Assembly (NCBI GenBank): GCA_035687245.1
Contig: DASRYH010000028.1
Coordinates: forward strand, 1 to 64,000
Length of the DNA stretch: 64,000 bases
Reading direction: 5' to 3'
Origin: DASRYH01 sp035687245
GTDB lineage: Bacteria > Actinomycetota > Coriobacteriia > Anaerosomatales > PHET01
Position numbers and translations under genes: made by a program
The notes under the pieces: generated by a model
Seen by the model: only the letters and a program-made list of their open reading frames with translations
The model's database searches: none
Told to the model about the DNA's origin: nothing
Shown: piece after piece, positions 27,790 through 36,357 of the stretch
Numbering within the stretch: the first letter of the stretch is position 1
Layout of the letters: every line of letters starts with the position of its first letter

Positions 27790-28625
27790 CAGCCCTCCCC
27801 CCTCGCTGCGGCGGCGAGCGACTCGGCAGCCGCGACGGGGTCGAGCGTGTAGCTCGCAAGGCTTGCGCCGCGCTCGGCTGCGAGCATCTGCGCTTCGAGC
27901 ACGTCAGGCAGCGTGAGCCCCGCATCGACGAGCGCCCGCGGGTTGGCGACGGCGACTGACCCGGCGCCTGCCCACGTCACACTCCCCTCGCCCAGCACCA
28001 CTAGGCGGTCCGCATGTGCGAGGAACTCCTCGGCAGCGTGCGTCACGACAACCACGCCGGCACGCTCCCGCTGGGCCAGTAGCAGCTCACGCACGGTGCG
28101 GCGGCCGCGGGCGTCGAGACCGGATGTCGGCTCGTCGGCGAGCAGGTAGGCCGGCTGCATCGCGATGACTCCCGCGATCGCGGCACGCCTCGCCTCACCG
28201 CCCGACAGCGAGAACGGTGACCTGTCGCCGAACTCCTCGGCAGGAAGCCCGACCTCACCCAGCGCAATCGCTGCGCGGCGCTGAGCCTCGTCGATCGACA
28301 GCCCCTGGTTCCGAGGGCCGAAGGCGACGTCATCGAGCAGCGTGTCCGCGAAGAGCTGCGATTCGGCATCTTGGAAGACGAGTCCAACGCCGCTCGTCCC
28401 TTTGCCTGCCGAAGGGAACTTGCCGTCAACCGTCACCTGCCCCGTCGTCGGCTTCAGCAATCCGGCGGCGAGCTTCATGAGTGTCGTCTTGCCAGAGCCC
28501 GTCGCGCCCACCACGACCACGAGCTCGCCGGGCTCGACGCTCACAGTCACGCCAGCCAGGGCGCGCACGACACGAGTGCGTCCAAGGGTGTAGTCGAAGG
28601 TGACGTCGGTGAGGGCTAGGGCCAT
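27789..28625 (-). CDS. ecfA2: ECF transporter ATPase EcfA2
   Basis: 278-residue ABC ATPase: Walker A GATGSGKTTLMKL, Q-loop VFQDAESQLFADT, signature SLSGGEARRAAIAG, Walker B YLLADEPTSGLD and a switch histidine in VVVTHAAEEF. The signature LSGGEARR departs from LSGGQ, as is common in the second ATPase of ECF modules. It overlaps ecfA1 by 10 bases and ecfT by one, so all three are coupled. Confidence 0.93.
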   Translation of the reverse strand: MALALTDVTFDYTLGRTRVVRALAGVTVSVEPGELVVVVGATGSGKTTLMKLAAGLLKPTTGQVTVDGKFPSAGKGTSGVGLVFQDAESQLFADTLLDDVAFGPRNQGLSIDEAQRRAAIALGEVGLPAEEFGDRSPFSLSGGEARRAAIAGVIAMQPAYLLADEPTSGLDARGRRTVRELLLAQRERAGVVVVTHAAEEFLAHADRLVVLGEGSVTWAGAGSVAVANPRALVDAGLTLPDVLEAQMLAAERGASLASYTLDPVAAAESLAAAARGEG

Positions 28626-29431
28626 AGCGACGCCACCACCTCATGCGGGCTCAGTGCCGCTCCATCACCGAGTCCGCGAGCGGCGAGTTCGGTAGCGAGC
28701 ACAGCTATCGGCGGAGCCTCGAGACCCCAGGCGTCGAGATCGCTGCCGTGCGCCAGCAGCCCCGCCAGCGTCCCGCCGAACGCCACCTTCCCCGAGCACA
28801 GCACCAGTACGCGATCGGCAGTGGCGGCGTCGGCAAGATCGTGCGTGATGAGCAGGATGCCGTGACCTTCAGATCGCATCGATGCGATCACGTCGGCGAC
28901 CTCGCGTCGGCCGGTCGCATCGATCATCGCTGTGGGCTCGTCGAGCACCAGGTAGCGCGGCGACATCGCCAGCGCGCCCGCAATAGCGAGGCGCTGCTTC
29001 TGACCGCCGGAGAGAAGGTGCGGCTCGCGACGCTCCAGCCCAGAAAGGCCCACAGCAGCTATAGCGGCGTCGACCCTTCGGCGGATCTCCTCGCGCGGCA
29101 GACCCAGATTCTCCGGGCCGAAGGCGACGTCGTCTTCGACCGCGGTAGCGACGATCTGATCGTCGGGATGCTGGAATACCATCCCCACCGAGGAGCGCAG
29201 CTCCAGCGAGCGGCTCTCGTCACGCGTGTCGACGTCATCGACGCGCACTTCACCGGCGTCAGGGAGCAGCAGGCCGTCAGCGAGGCGGGCCAGCGTGGAC
29301 TTGCCGGAGCCGTTCGCTCCCAGGACCGCGACCATCTCGCCGGGATGAACCTCGAACGAAACGCCGTCGACGGCCCGTCGCCCTTCAGGCGCCGCGCTGT
29401 AGCTGAAGCTGACGTTGTCGAAGCGGATCAA
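28616..29431 (-). CDS. ecfA1: ECF transporter ATPase EcfA1
   Basis: 271-residue ABC ATPase: Walker A GANGSGKSTLARL, Q-loop VFQHPDDQIVATAVEDDVAFG (the ECF Q-loop form), signature LLSGGQKQRLAIAG, Walker B YLVLDEPTAMID, switch His in LLITHDL. The start is TTG at 29431, with AGGGGAG 8 bases upstream and the expected MIRFDNVSFSY. First gene of the ecfA1-ecfA2-ecfT unit downstream of rplQ. Confidence 0.94.
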   Translation of the reverse strand: MIRFDNVSFSYSAAPEGRRAVDGVSFEVHPGEMVAVLGANGSGKSTLARLADGLLLPDAGEVRVDDVDTRDESRSLELRSSVGMVFQHPDDQIVATAVEDDVAFGPENLGLPREEIRRRVDAAIAAVGLSGLERREPHLLSGGQKQRLAIAGALAMSPRYLVLDEPTAMIDATGRREVADVIASMRSEGHGILLITHDLADAATADRVLVLCSGKVAFGGTLAGLLAHGSDLDAWGLEAPPIAVLATELAARGLGDGAALSPHEVVASLWP

Positions 29432-29453
29432 GCCGGAGCTCCCCTAGCTAGCA

Positions 29454-29481
29454 GTGAGGGCCCCCATTCGGAGGCCCTCAC
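29454..29481 (-). terminator. hairpin at the end of the alpha operon
   Basis: 9-base perfect arms (29454-29462 and 29473-29481) about 42 bases past rplQ, preceded by a smaller hairpin CGCCGG-ata-CCGGCG at 29497-29511. There is no U-run after it, so it may only reduce read-through into ecfA1. Confidence 0.5.
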
Positions 29482-29522
29482 ATGGTATCGCGCATACGCC
29501 GGATACCGGCGCTTGAGCTGTC

Positions 29523-29873
29523 TTAGTCGACGAGCTCGAAGATGACCATCGGTGCAGCGTCGCCCTTGCGGGGACCGAGCTTCAGGATGCGGGTGTATCC
29601 ACCGTCGCGTCCCTCAAAGCGGTCGGCCTCGCTGAAGAGCTTGGCGATAACGTCCTTGTCGCCGATGGCTGCGATCGCCAGACGGCGGGAGTGGACATCG
29701 CCCTTCTTGGCCCACGTGATGGTCTTCTCCACCAGGCCGCGGACTTCCTTCGCCCGGGTCTCGGTGGTCTTGATGCGGTTGTGCTGGAGTACCGCGAGAG
29801 CGAGGCTCTTGGCAATCGCCTTGGTGTGCGATGCGTCTGAGCCGAGCTTGCGGCCCTTCTTCAGGTGTCTCAT
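29523..29873 (-). CDS. rplQ: 50S ribosomal protein L17
   Basis: 116 residues beginning MRHLKKGRKLGSDASHTKAI, with the HNRIKTTETRAKEVRGLVEK and YTRILKLGPRKGDAAPM signatures. It lines part of the ribosomal exit tunnel region. The gene is the last of the alpha operon, 17 bases after rpoA. Confidence 0.98.
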   Translation of the reverse strand: MRHLKKGRKLGSDASHTKAIAKSLALAVLQHNRIKTTETRAKEVRGLVEKTITWAKKGDVHSRRLAIAAIGDKDVIAKLFSEADRFEGRDGGYTRILKLGPRKGDAAPMVIFELVD

Positions 29874-29892
29874 CTGTCTAGGCTTCCTTCAG

Positions 29893-30831
29893 CTACTGCT
29901 TCAGGCCGAGGTTCATCGACTGAAGCTTGTCCTTGACCTCTTCGATCGACTTCGCACCGAAGTTGCGGATGTTGAGCAGGTCCTGCTCAGAGCACTCCGT
30001 CAGCTGGCCGATCGTGTTGACGCCCTGGCGCTTGAGGCAGTTGTAGGAGCGAACCGACAGATCGAGTTCCTCGATCGGAGTGTCGAGCACGCTCTCGCTC
30101 TCGTCCACGGCTGCCGCGAAGATACCATCGTCGGACAGCGCGGTGACCGCCTGGTCGACGAAGAGCATCATGTGCTCGTCGATGATGCGTCCGGCACGGG
30201 CGACGGCGTCGCTCGGGTCGATGGCACCATTCGTCTCAACCTCGAGAATGAGCTTGTCATAGTCGGTGCGCTCACCGGCACGGGTGTTCTCCACCACGTA
30301 GGTGCAGCGGCCAACCGGCGAGAACAGCGAGTCGATGGTGATGACACCGATCGGGTCTTCGCTGCGCTTGTTGCGGTCCGCCGAAACGTAGCCGCGTCCG
30401 GTACCGATGCGGATGCTCATCTCGAGCTTGCCGCCCTTGTTAAGGTTCGCGATAACGTGCTCGGGGTTCACAAGCTCGAACTCGGCCGGAACCTTCAGAT
30501 CGGCGCCGGTCACCACAGCGGGACCGGAGACCGACAGGGTCGCCACCGCGTCGCCGGCACCGATGCCGGAGTCACGGAAGACGAGACCCTTCACGTTGAG
30601 CACCACGTCGGTGACGTCCTCGCGGACGCCCTCGATCGATGCAAACTCATGCTGTACGCCCTCGACACGAATCGAGGTAGCTGCAGCGCCCTGCAGCGAG
30701 GACAGCAGGACTCGGCGCATGCAGTTGCCGAGCGTGTACCCGAAGCCGCGCTCGAGCGGCTCCACGACGTACCGCGCAACGCGGTCGTCGATCTGCTCGA
30801 CCGTGACCTGGGGCCTCATGAACTCAGTCAT
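29893..30831 (-). CDS. rpoA: RNA polymerase alpha subunit
   Basis: 312 residues. The N-terminal domain (to about 230) dimerises and nucleates polymerase assembly (GFGYTLGNCMRRVLLSSL). The C-terminal domain (about 245-305) binds UP-element DNA and activators: LDLSVRSYNCLKRQGV, then LLNIRNFGAKSIEEV, keeping the Arg, Asn, Cys, Gly, Lys, Ser and Glu positions that contact the minor groove in E. coli. ATG 30831 is preferred to the TTG immediately upstream, with GGGAGG 7 bases away. A domain very like this C-terminal one is found at the end of RpoC in this window. Confidence 0.98.
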   Translation of the reverse strand: MTEFMRPQVTVEQIDDRVARYVVEPLERGFGYTLGNCMRRVLLSSLQGAAATSIRVEGVQHEFASIEGVREDVTDVVLNVKGLVFRDSGIGAGDAVATLSVSGPAVVTGADLKVPAEFELVNPEHVIANLNKGGKLEMSIRIGTGRGYVSADRNKRSEDPIGVITIDSLFSPVGRCTYVVENTRAGERTDYDKLILEVETNGAIDPSDAVARAGRIIDEHMMLFVDQAVTALSDDGIFAAAVDESESVLDTPIEELDLSVRSYNCLKRQGVNTIGQLTECSEQDLLNIRNFGAKSIEEVKDKLQSMNLGLKQ

Positions 30832-30861
30832 CAAGCAGCCTCCCTGGCTCGATAGGTCGCG

Positions 30862-31488
30862 TTACTTCGAGTAGAGCTCGACGATGAGCTGCTCACGGAC
30901 CGGCGCGTCGATCTGCTCACGCGACGGAAGCGACAGCACCTTGCCGTGCAGCTTCTCGATATCGACCTCGAGCCACCCCGGAACCTCGATCTTCTCCGAG
31001 GAGATCAGCGAGGTCTTGATGACCAGAAGGTCGCGAGACTGGGCACCGACGGCAACAAGATCGCCCGGACGAACGCGGTACGACGGAATGTTGACGCGGC
31101 GACCGTTAACGGTGATGTGGTTGTGGCGGACGATCTGGCGAGCCTCGTCGCGAGACTTGGCAAAGCCCAGACGGTAGACCACGTTGTCCAGACGCGACTC
31201 CAGCAGGCGGAGCAGGTTCTCACCCGTGATGCCCGGCTGGCGGCTGGCGATAGTGTAGTAGCCACGGAACTGCTTCTCGAGCAGACCGTAGATACGCTTG
31301 GTCTTCTGCTTTTCGCGGAGCTGAACGCGATACTCGCTGTCGCGAGGGCGCTTCTTTCCGGCCTGTCCCGGCGGGTACGGACGCTTCTCCACAGCACACT
31401 TGTCGGAGTAGCACCGATCACCCTTCAGAAAGAGCTTGATCCCTTCGCGGCGGCACCTGCGGCAGTCCGCCCCGGTGTAACGTGCCAT
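30862..31488 (-). CDS. rpsD: 30S ribosomal protein S4, zinc form
   Basis: 208 residues. Assembly-initiating 16S rRNA binder, with the N-terminal zinc-finger cysteines C9, C12, C26 and C31 (the C+ form) and the S4 RNA-binding domain LESRLDNVVYRLGFAKSRDEARQ. The segment HNHITVNGRRVNIPSYRVRPGD is intact. It is encoded between rpsK and rpoA, the normal alpha operon order. Confidence 0.98.
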   Translation of the reverse strand: MARYTGADCRRCRREGIKLFLKGDRCYSDKCAVEKRPYPPGQAGKKRPRDSEYRVQLREKQKTKRIYGLLEKQFRGYYTIASRQPGITGENLLRLLESRLDNVVYRLGFAKSRDEARQIVRHNHITVNGRRVNIPSYRVRPGDLVAVGAQSRDLLVIKTSLISSEKIEVPGWLEVDIEKLHGKVLSLPSREQIDAPVREQLIVELYSK

Positions 31489-31510
31489 CTTTACTAGGTC
31501 CTCTCGAACG

Positions 31511-31912
31511 TTAGACCCGGCGGCGCTTGCGCGGCCGGCAGCCGTTGTGCGGAATCGGGGTGCAGTCCTGGATGCTCGAGATCTCGAGTCCAGCAGCCTG
31601 CAGAGAACGGATAGCGGTCTCGCGACCGGAACCCGGCCCCTTCACGAACACGGCAACCTTGCGCAGGCCGTGCTCCTGGGCCATCTTCGCGCACGCCTCA
31701 GCAGCGAGCTGAGCCGCGAACGGCGTCGACTTGCGTGAGCCCTTAAAGCCCACAGTGCCGGCGCTCTGCCAGGAGATCACGTTGCCCGACGGGTCGGTGA
31801 TGCTCACGATGGTGTTGTTGAACGTGCTCTTGATGTGCGCCTGACCGACAGCGATGTTCTTACGCTCGCTGCGCTTCAGGCGGGTACGCACATTCTTCTT
31901 CTTAGCGACCAT
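31511..31912 (-). CDS. rpsK: 30S ribosomal protein S11
   Basis: 133 residues with HIKSTFNNTIVSITD, SAGTVGFKGSRKSTPFAAQ and the C-terminal PIPHNGCRPRKRRRV, which lines the 30S platform near the mRNA exit. Three bases after rpsM. Confidence 0.98.
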   Translation of the reverse strand: MVAKKKNVRTRLKRSERKNIAVGQAHIKSTFNNTIVSITDPSGNVISWQSAGTVGFKGSRKSTPFAAQLAAEACAKMAQEHGLRKVAVFVKGPGSGRETAIRSLQAAGLEISSIQDCTPIPHNGCRPRKRRRV

Positions 31913-31915
31913 GCG

Positions 31916-32290
31916 TTACTTGCCCTTCTTCTTCGCGCCGATCTGACGACGCGGGCCCTTACGGGTACGCGCGTTGGTGTGAGTGCGCTGGCCGCGGACC
32001 GGGAGGCCCTTGCGGTGACGCAGGCCGCGGTAGCAGCCGATCTCCATCAGACGCTTGATGTTCTGGGCGGTCTCACGGCGGAGGTCACCCTCGACCTTGA
32101 GGTTCTTGTCGATGAACTCACGCAGGCGAACGACCTCTTCTTCAGTGAGGTCGCGAACGCGCGTGTCCGGGCTGATCCCGGTGTCAGCGAGGATCTTCTG
32201 GCTGGTGGTCAGACCGATGCCGAAGATGTAGGTGAGGCCGATCTCAATCCGCTTGTCGCGCGGGAGGTCGACACCTTCAATACGGGCCAA
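31916..32290 (-). CDS. rpsM: 30S ribosomal protein S13
   Basis: 124 residues with ARIEGVDLPRDKRIEIGLTYIFGIG, a helix-turn region, and the basic tail RGQRTHTNARTRKGPRR that reaches the P-site tRNA and bridges to L5. The start is TTG at 32290 with AGGAGGG 6 bases upstream; it gives the invariant family N-terminus. Confidence 0.97.
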   Translation of the reverse strand: MARIEGVDLPRDKRIEIGLTYIFGIGLTTSQKILADTGISPDTRVRDLTEEEVVRLREFIDKNLKVEGDLRRETAQNIKRLMEIGCYRGLRHRKGLPVRGQRTHTNARTRKGPRRQIGAKKKGK

Positions 32291-32301
32291 CGTATTCCCT
32301 C

Positions 32302-32415
32302 CTAGCCCTGGCGCTGCTTGTGGCGCGGGTTATCGCAAATCACGAGAACCCGACCGTGGCGCCGGATGATCTTGCACTTGTCACACATCTTCTTGACCGA
32401 AGGACGTACCTTCAT
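32302..32415 (-). CDS. rpmJ: 50S ribosomal protein L36, zinc form
   Basis: A 37-residue protein: MKVRPSVKKMCDKCKIIRRH followed by GRVLVICDNPRHKQRQG. C11, C14, C27 and H32 form the zinc site. Located between infA and rpsM as in most bacteria; AAAGGA lies about 10 bases upstream of the ATG. Confidence 0.97.
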   Translation of the reverse strand: MKVRPSVKKMCDKCKIIRRHGRVLVICDNPRHKQRQG

Positions 32416-32532
32416 CGTCGAATCTTCCTTTCGGCGTTCTTCAATCTATGTCCACGCCCAGCCGCAGGCGCATCGTTTTCGGTTCTTCGCCACGGCGCCG
32501 GGAGTGTCCACTTGGCCGTGACCTTCGAGGTC

Positions 32533-32754
32533 TTACTTGTAGCGGTAGGTGATCCGCCCGCGGGTCAAATCGTAGGGAGAAAGCTCAACGACGACCTTGT
32601 CGCCGGGCAGAATGCGGATGTAGTGCATACGCATCTTGCCAGAGATGTGGGCGAGAACGCGATGACCGTTCTCGAGCTCCACCCTGAACATCGCATTGGG
32701 CAGGGGCTCTACAACAGTACCTTCGAGCTCTATCGCGTCGTCCTTTTTCGCCAC
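32533..32754 (-). CDS. infA: translation initiation factor IF-1
   Basis: 73-residue OB-fold protein that blocks the A site during initiation: AKKDDAIELEGTVVEPLPNA, FRVELENGHRVLAHISGKMR and ILPGDKVVVELSPYDLTRGRI. The start is GTG at 32754; AAGGAG is only 3 bases away, which may limit its translation. It begins the infA-rpmJ-rpsM-rpsK-rpsD-rpoA-rplQ unit. Confidence 0.97.
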   Translation of the reverse strand: MAKKDDAIELEGTVVEPLPNAMFRVELENGHRVLAHISGKMRMHYIRILPGDKVVVELSPYDLTRGRITYRYK

Positions 32755-32797
32755 GTACTCCTTGCTCTCCCTCGGGGGCCTGAATCCGCAAGTGAAT

Positions 32798-32827
32798 ATA
32801 GTATCTCACTCGACCCTAGCGCGTCTA
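32798..32827 (-). promoter_or_regulatory. candidate promoter of the infA-alpha operon
   Basis: TAGACG (32822-32827), 18 bases, TACTAT (32798-32803) on the minus strand in the 94-base map-infA gap. The -35 is imperfect. Confidence 0.45.
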
Positions 32828-32848
32828 GCATGGCATTCTCGGCGCCGT

Positions 32849-33598
32849 TTACTCCCTCGTGAGGATGTCGGCGCCGTCCTTCGTGATGGCGACTGTGTGC
32901 TCGAAATGAGCAGACAGCGAGCCGTCACGTGTGACTACTGTCCAGCCGTCGGGGAGCGAGTCCACAGCGGCCCCGCCCATGTTCACCATCGGCTCGATGG
33001 CGAAGACCATACCGACTTCGAGCTTGGGGCCCGTACCGGCCACCCCGTAGTTCGGGACGTTGGGGTCCTCGTGCATCGCACGACCGATGCCGTGGCCGAC
33101 ATACTCGCGCACGACTCCATAGCCACCAGCCTCAGCGACCCGCTGTACGTTCGCCCCGATGTCATAGAGGCGGTTCCCGACCACACAAGCGTCGATACCC
33201 GCCGAAAGCGAAGCGTCCGTCACCTCGAGCAGACGGCGGGCCTCCTCGGAGATCTGCCCGACCGGGAAGGTCCTCGCGTTGTCGCCGAAGTAGCCGCCGA
33301 TCACCGCGCCCACGTCGACCGAGAGCACGTCGCCCTCGACCACGCGCACGTCCTTGGACGGGATCCCGTGAACGACCTGACTGTTGATCGACGTGCACAG
33401 CGTCGACGGATAGCCGTGATAGCCGAGGAATGCGGGAATCGCACCCTCATCCCGAATGGCCGCCTCGGCGATCTCGTCGAGCTCCGCGGTAGTAATCCCG
33501 GGACGGACAGCTTCTCCTACGAGACGGAGAGCCCGGGCGCTGATGCGCCCGGCCTCTCTCATGAGCTCGATCTCTGCTGCAGACTTCCTGACGATCAT
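32849..33598 (-). CDS. map: methionine aminopeptidase type I
   Basis: Removes the initiator Met from new proteins. 249 residues with the pita-bread fold metal ligands visible in order: VDVGAVIGGYFGDNAR (two Asp), YVGHGIGRAMHEDP (His), FAIEPMV (Glu) and HFEHTVAIT (Glu). The ATG at 33598 is only 9 bases from the adk stop, and its ribosome binding site lies within adk. Confidence 0.97.
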   Translation of the reverse strand: MIVRKSAAEIELMREAGRISARALRLVGEAVRPGITTAELDEIAEAAIRDEGAIPAFLGYHGYPSTLCTSINSQVVHGIPSKDVRVVEGDVLSVDVGAVIGGYFGDNARTFPVGQISEEARRLLEVTDASLSAGIDACVVGNRLYDIGANVQRVAEAGGYGVVREYVGHGIGRAMHEDPNVPNYGVAGTGPKLEVGMVFAIEPMVNMGGAAVDSLPDGWTVVTRDGSLSAHFEHTVAITKDGADILTRE

Positions 33599-33607
33599 AG
33601 GTAGGCT

Positions 33608-34252
33608 CTAGGCCTCCAGGATCTTCTGGACGTCGGCCCATACGGCGTCAACCGCACGGTTGCCGTCGATGTCGTGCACAAGTCCCTTGCCGTCGTAGTA
33701 GGGCACGAGGGCAGAGGTGATGGCATCGTAGTCGGCCAGTCGCTTGGAAGCGGCTGCCTCGGTGTCGTCATCGCGCTGGTAGACCTCGCCGCCACACGAG
33801 TCGCATACGTTCGGGTCGGCCGGCATCTCGCCCATGACGTTGTAGATGCGGCCACAGGCACGGCACTGGCGACGCGAGGTGAGACGGCCCATCAGCACGT
33901 CACGCGGAACCTCGATGGCGACAACGGCGTCGAGCGCCTTGCCCATCTCGGCGAGCGCGACATCGAGCGCCTCAGCTTGCGGAAGAGTGCGGGGGAAGCC
34001 GTCGAGCATGAAGCCGGCGTCGCAGTCGGGCTGGGCAAGACGGTCCTTCACCATAGCGATGACGACCTCGTCGGGCACGAGCTGCCCGGCGTCCATGTAG
34101 CCCTTGGCCTTGAGGCCGAGCTCGGTGCCTTCGGACACGTTCTTGCGGAAGATGTCACCCGTCGAGATGTGCGTAAGGCCGTACTTCTCGACGATCTTGG
34201 CGGCCTGCGTACCCTTGCCGGCCCCTGCGGCACCCAACAGAACGATGTTCAT
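33608..34252 (-). CDS. adk: adenylate kinase, zinc-LID form
   Basis: 214 residues: P-loop GAAGAGKGTQAAKI, the STGDIFR AMP-binding segment, DGFPRTLPQA, and a LID domain with a four-cysteine zinc site (C130, C133, C150, C153). It interconverts AMP, ADP and ATP. Encoded between secY and map, as in the classic spc operon of Gram-positive bacteria. Confidence 0.98.
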   Translation of the reverse strand: MNIVLLGAAGAGKGTQAAKIVEKYGLTHISTGDIFRKNVSEGTELGLKAKGYMDAGQLVPDEVVIAMVKDRLAQPDCDAGFMLDGFPRTLPQAEALDVALAEMGKALDAVVAIEVPRDVLMGRLTSRRQCRACGRIYNVMGEMPADPNVCDSCGGEVYQRDDDTEAAASKRLADYDAITSALVPYYDGKGLVHDIDGNRAVDAVWADVQKILEA

Positions 34253-34285
34253 AGCTTGACCCTTCCCTCTTCCGAAAAGGCTGGC

Positions 34286-35557
34286 TTACTTGAAGAAGCC
34301 GTCGTAGTGACGCATCTTCAGCTGGCTCTCGATCTGAGTCATCGTCTCGAGCGCTACACCGACCATGATGAGGATCGACGTACCGCCGAAGGTCCTGACG
34401 AGCTGGTTACCCGTTGCAGTGAACAGCATGGTCGGCACGACCGCGATAACGCCGAGGAAGAGTGCGCCCGGAAGCGTGATGCGGTTGAGCACGTTCTCCA
34501 TGTAGCGAACGGTCGCCGTGCCCGGACGCACGCCCGGGATGAAGCCCCCGTTCTTGCGCAGGTTGTCGGCCAGATCGATCGGGTTGAAGACCAGAGCCGT
34601 GTAGAAGTACGTGAAGAACACGATCAGCACGAACTCACAGATCCAGTTGATCCAGCCCGAAGACAGCGAGTTGCCGAAGGTCTGCAGCCACGGCTGGTTC
34701 GGGAAGAAGTTCGCGATCTGGGCCGGGAAGAACAGAATCGCGCTCGCGAAGATGATCGGCACGACGTTGGCGCCGTTGATCTTGAGCGGGATGTAGGTAC
34801 CCGTGCCACCGTAAACGCGACGTCCAACGACACGCTTGGCGTACTGGACCGGGATACGGCGCTGAGCGCGCTCCATCGTCACGATCGCCGCGATGATGAA
34901 GAACGTGAAGAACACGACGAGGGCCGTGAAACCCCACGAACCGAGTCGGACCGAGTTGATGATCGCGACCGGGAAACGCGACACGATACTCGCGAAGATC
35001 AGCAGCGACATACCGTTACCGATACCGCGCTGTGTGATCAGCTCGCCGAACCACATGATGAGCGCCGTGCCCGCGATCAGAGTGATCACGATGACCGTGT
35101 AGGTGAAGCCCAACGAAGGCGCACCCGCCACCTGAGAGGCCGGAAGCGCGCCCAGGGACTTGAAGACGGTCAGCAGGCCGAGAGCCTGGAGCAGAGCGAT
35201 ACCCAGCGTCATGTAACGAGTGATCTGGGTGATGCGGCGCTGGCCGGTCTCGCCCTCCTTCTGCCACCGCTCGATCGCGGGGATGACTCCCTGCAGCAGC
35301 TGCATGATGATCGAGGAGGTGATGTAGGGCATGATGCCCAGCGAGAAGACAGCGACCTGCGAGAGCGCGCCACCCGAGAACAGGTTGAGTAGGCCGAGTG
35401 TGGCGGTGTTGGACACCGCGGACTCGATGATGTCGGTGTTGATGCCCGGTGCAGGGATGTAGGAGCCAACGCGGTACAGCGCGATGATCGCCAGCGTGAA
35501 GAGGATCTTGCGGCGAAGCTCCGGAACCCTGAAGGCGTTCGAGATGGCAGTTAGCAC
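34286..35557 (-). CDS. secY: protein translocase subunit SecY
   Basis: 423 residues, ten membrane helices. It forms the export channel with SecE (encoded at 59850). Conserved segments: ALYRVGSYIPAPGIN, GIMPYITSSIIMQLLQ (plug/TM2 region), QRGIGNGMSLLIFA and the cytoplasmic-loop RKNGGFIPGVRPG needed for SecA and ribosome contact. The start is GTG at 35557, overlapping the rplO stop by 7 bases, so translation is probably coupled to L15. Confidence 0.97.
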   Translation of the reverse strand: MLTAISNAFRVPELRRKILFTLAIIALYRVGSYIPAPGINTDIIESAVSNTATLGLLNLFSGGALSQVAVFSLGIMPYITSSIIMQLLQGVIPAIERWQKEGETGQRRITQITRYMTLGIALLQALGLLTVFKSLGALPASQVAGAPSLGFTYTVIVITLIAGTALIMWFGELITQRGIGNGMSLLIFASIVSRFPVAIINSVRLGSWGFTALVVFFTFFIIAAIVTMERAQRRIPVQYAKRVVGRRVYGGTGTYIPLKINGANVVPIIFASAILFFPAQIANFFPNQPWLQTFGNSLSSGWINWICEFVLIVFFTYFYTALVFNPIDLADNLRKNGGFIPGVRPGTATVRYMENVLNRITLPGALFLGVIAVVPTMLFTATGNQLVRTFGGTSILIMVGVALETMTQIESQLKMRHYDGFFK

Positions 35558-36000
35558 AGCGTCTCGACCGTCCCTCCCGCGGCCTCGATCTTGGCCTTCG
35601 CAGGACCCGATACCTTATCGACCTTGATGGTCAGCTTCTTGGTGATCTCGCCGTCGCCCAGAACCTTGACGTTGGCAGCGGCCGACTTGATGACGCCCTT
35701 GGCCACGAGGCTCTCGTGGTCGACGGTTTCGCCATCCGCGAACAGCACGTCGAGACGCGACACGTTCACGACGTCGAACTCGACACGGTTGCGATTCTTG
35801 AAGCCCGGCAGCTTCGGCAGGCGCATGGCCAGCGGAGTCTGCCCGCCCTCGAAGCCCGGACCCTTGGTGCCACCAGCACGCTGGCCCTGGCCCTTGTGAC
35901 CGCGACCAGAGGTGCCGCCGTGGCCGGAGCCGTGGCCGCGACCGACGCGCTTACGATCCTTGCGCGAACCAGGTGCGGGGAACAGGTCGTGAATCTGCAT
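35551..36000 (-). CDS. rplO: 50S ribosomal protein L15
   Basis: 149 residues with the Gly/Arg-rich N-terminal extension (KRVGRGHGSGHGGTSGRGHK) typical of L15, GGQTPLAMRLPKLPGFKN and the C-terminal KIEAAGGTVETLC. The 157-base gap upstream to rpmD is unusual and holds a hairpin. Confidence 0.98.
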   Translation of the reverse strand: MQIHDLFPAPGSRKDRKRVGRGHGSGHGGTSGRGHKGQGQRAGGTKGPGFEGGQTPLAMRLPKLPGFKNRNRVEFDVVNVSRLDVLFADGETVDHESLVAKGVIKSAAANVKVLGDGEITKKLTIKVDKVSGPAKAKIEAAGGTVETLC

Positions 36001-36112
36001 ATCTTCGTTTCTCCTTCTGCGCTTGACGAAGCCCCCTTGCGAAGCTTCGCTGTCGGCCGCTCGCCGCCGACTGACTGATAGGTAACGCCTACGTATCCTA
36101 ACTCACGCCGAA

Positions 36113-36136
36113 GGCCCGGCGCATGACGGCCGGGCC
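36113..36136 (-). terminator. hairpin between rpmD and rplO
   Basis: Perfect 8-bp GC-only stem (GGCCCGGC at 36113-36120, GCCGGGCC at 36129-36136) with an 8-base loop, 21 bases past rpmD. Only TTCGGCG follows on the minus strand. It could be an attenuator inside the spc operon. Confidence 0.5.
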
Positions 36137-36157
36137 CTTTGGCGACTAGCTCACTGT

Positions 36158-36355
36158 CTAGAGCTTCTCGACCTCAACGAGATGCTTGACCTTGAAGAGC
36201 ATGCCCCGAACGGTAGGGGTGTCGTCCTTCTCGATCGTGTGGCGGATCCGCTTGAGACCAAGCGCCCGAACCGTGTCCTTCTGGTCCTGCGGGCAGCTGA
36301 TCGAGCTGCGAATCTGCGTCACCTTGAGCTTGGCGACTTCAGTCTTCTTCGCCAT
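36158..36355 (-). CDS. rpmD: 50S ribosomal protein L30
   Basis: 65 residues: KLKVTQIRSSISCPQDQKDT, LGLKRIRHTIEKDDTPTVRG and MLFKVKHLVEVEKL are the complete L30 signature. Two bases after rpsE. Confidence 0.96.
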   Translation of the reverse strand: MAKKTEVAKLKVTQIRSSISCPQDQKDTVRALGLKRIRHTIEKDDTPTVRGMLFKVKHLVEVEKL

Positions 36356-36357
36356 GT

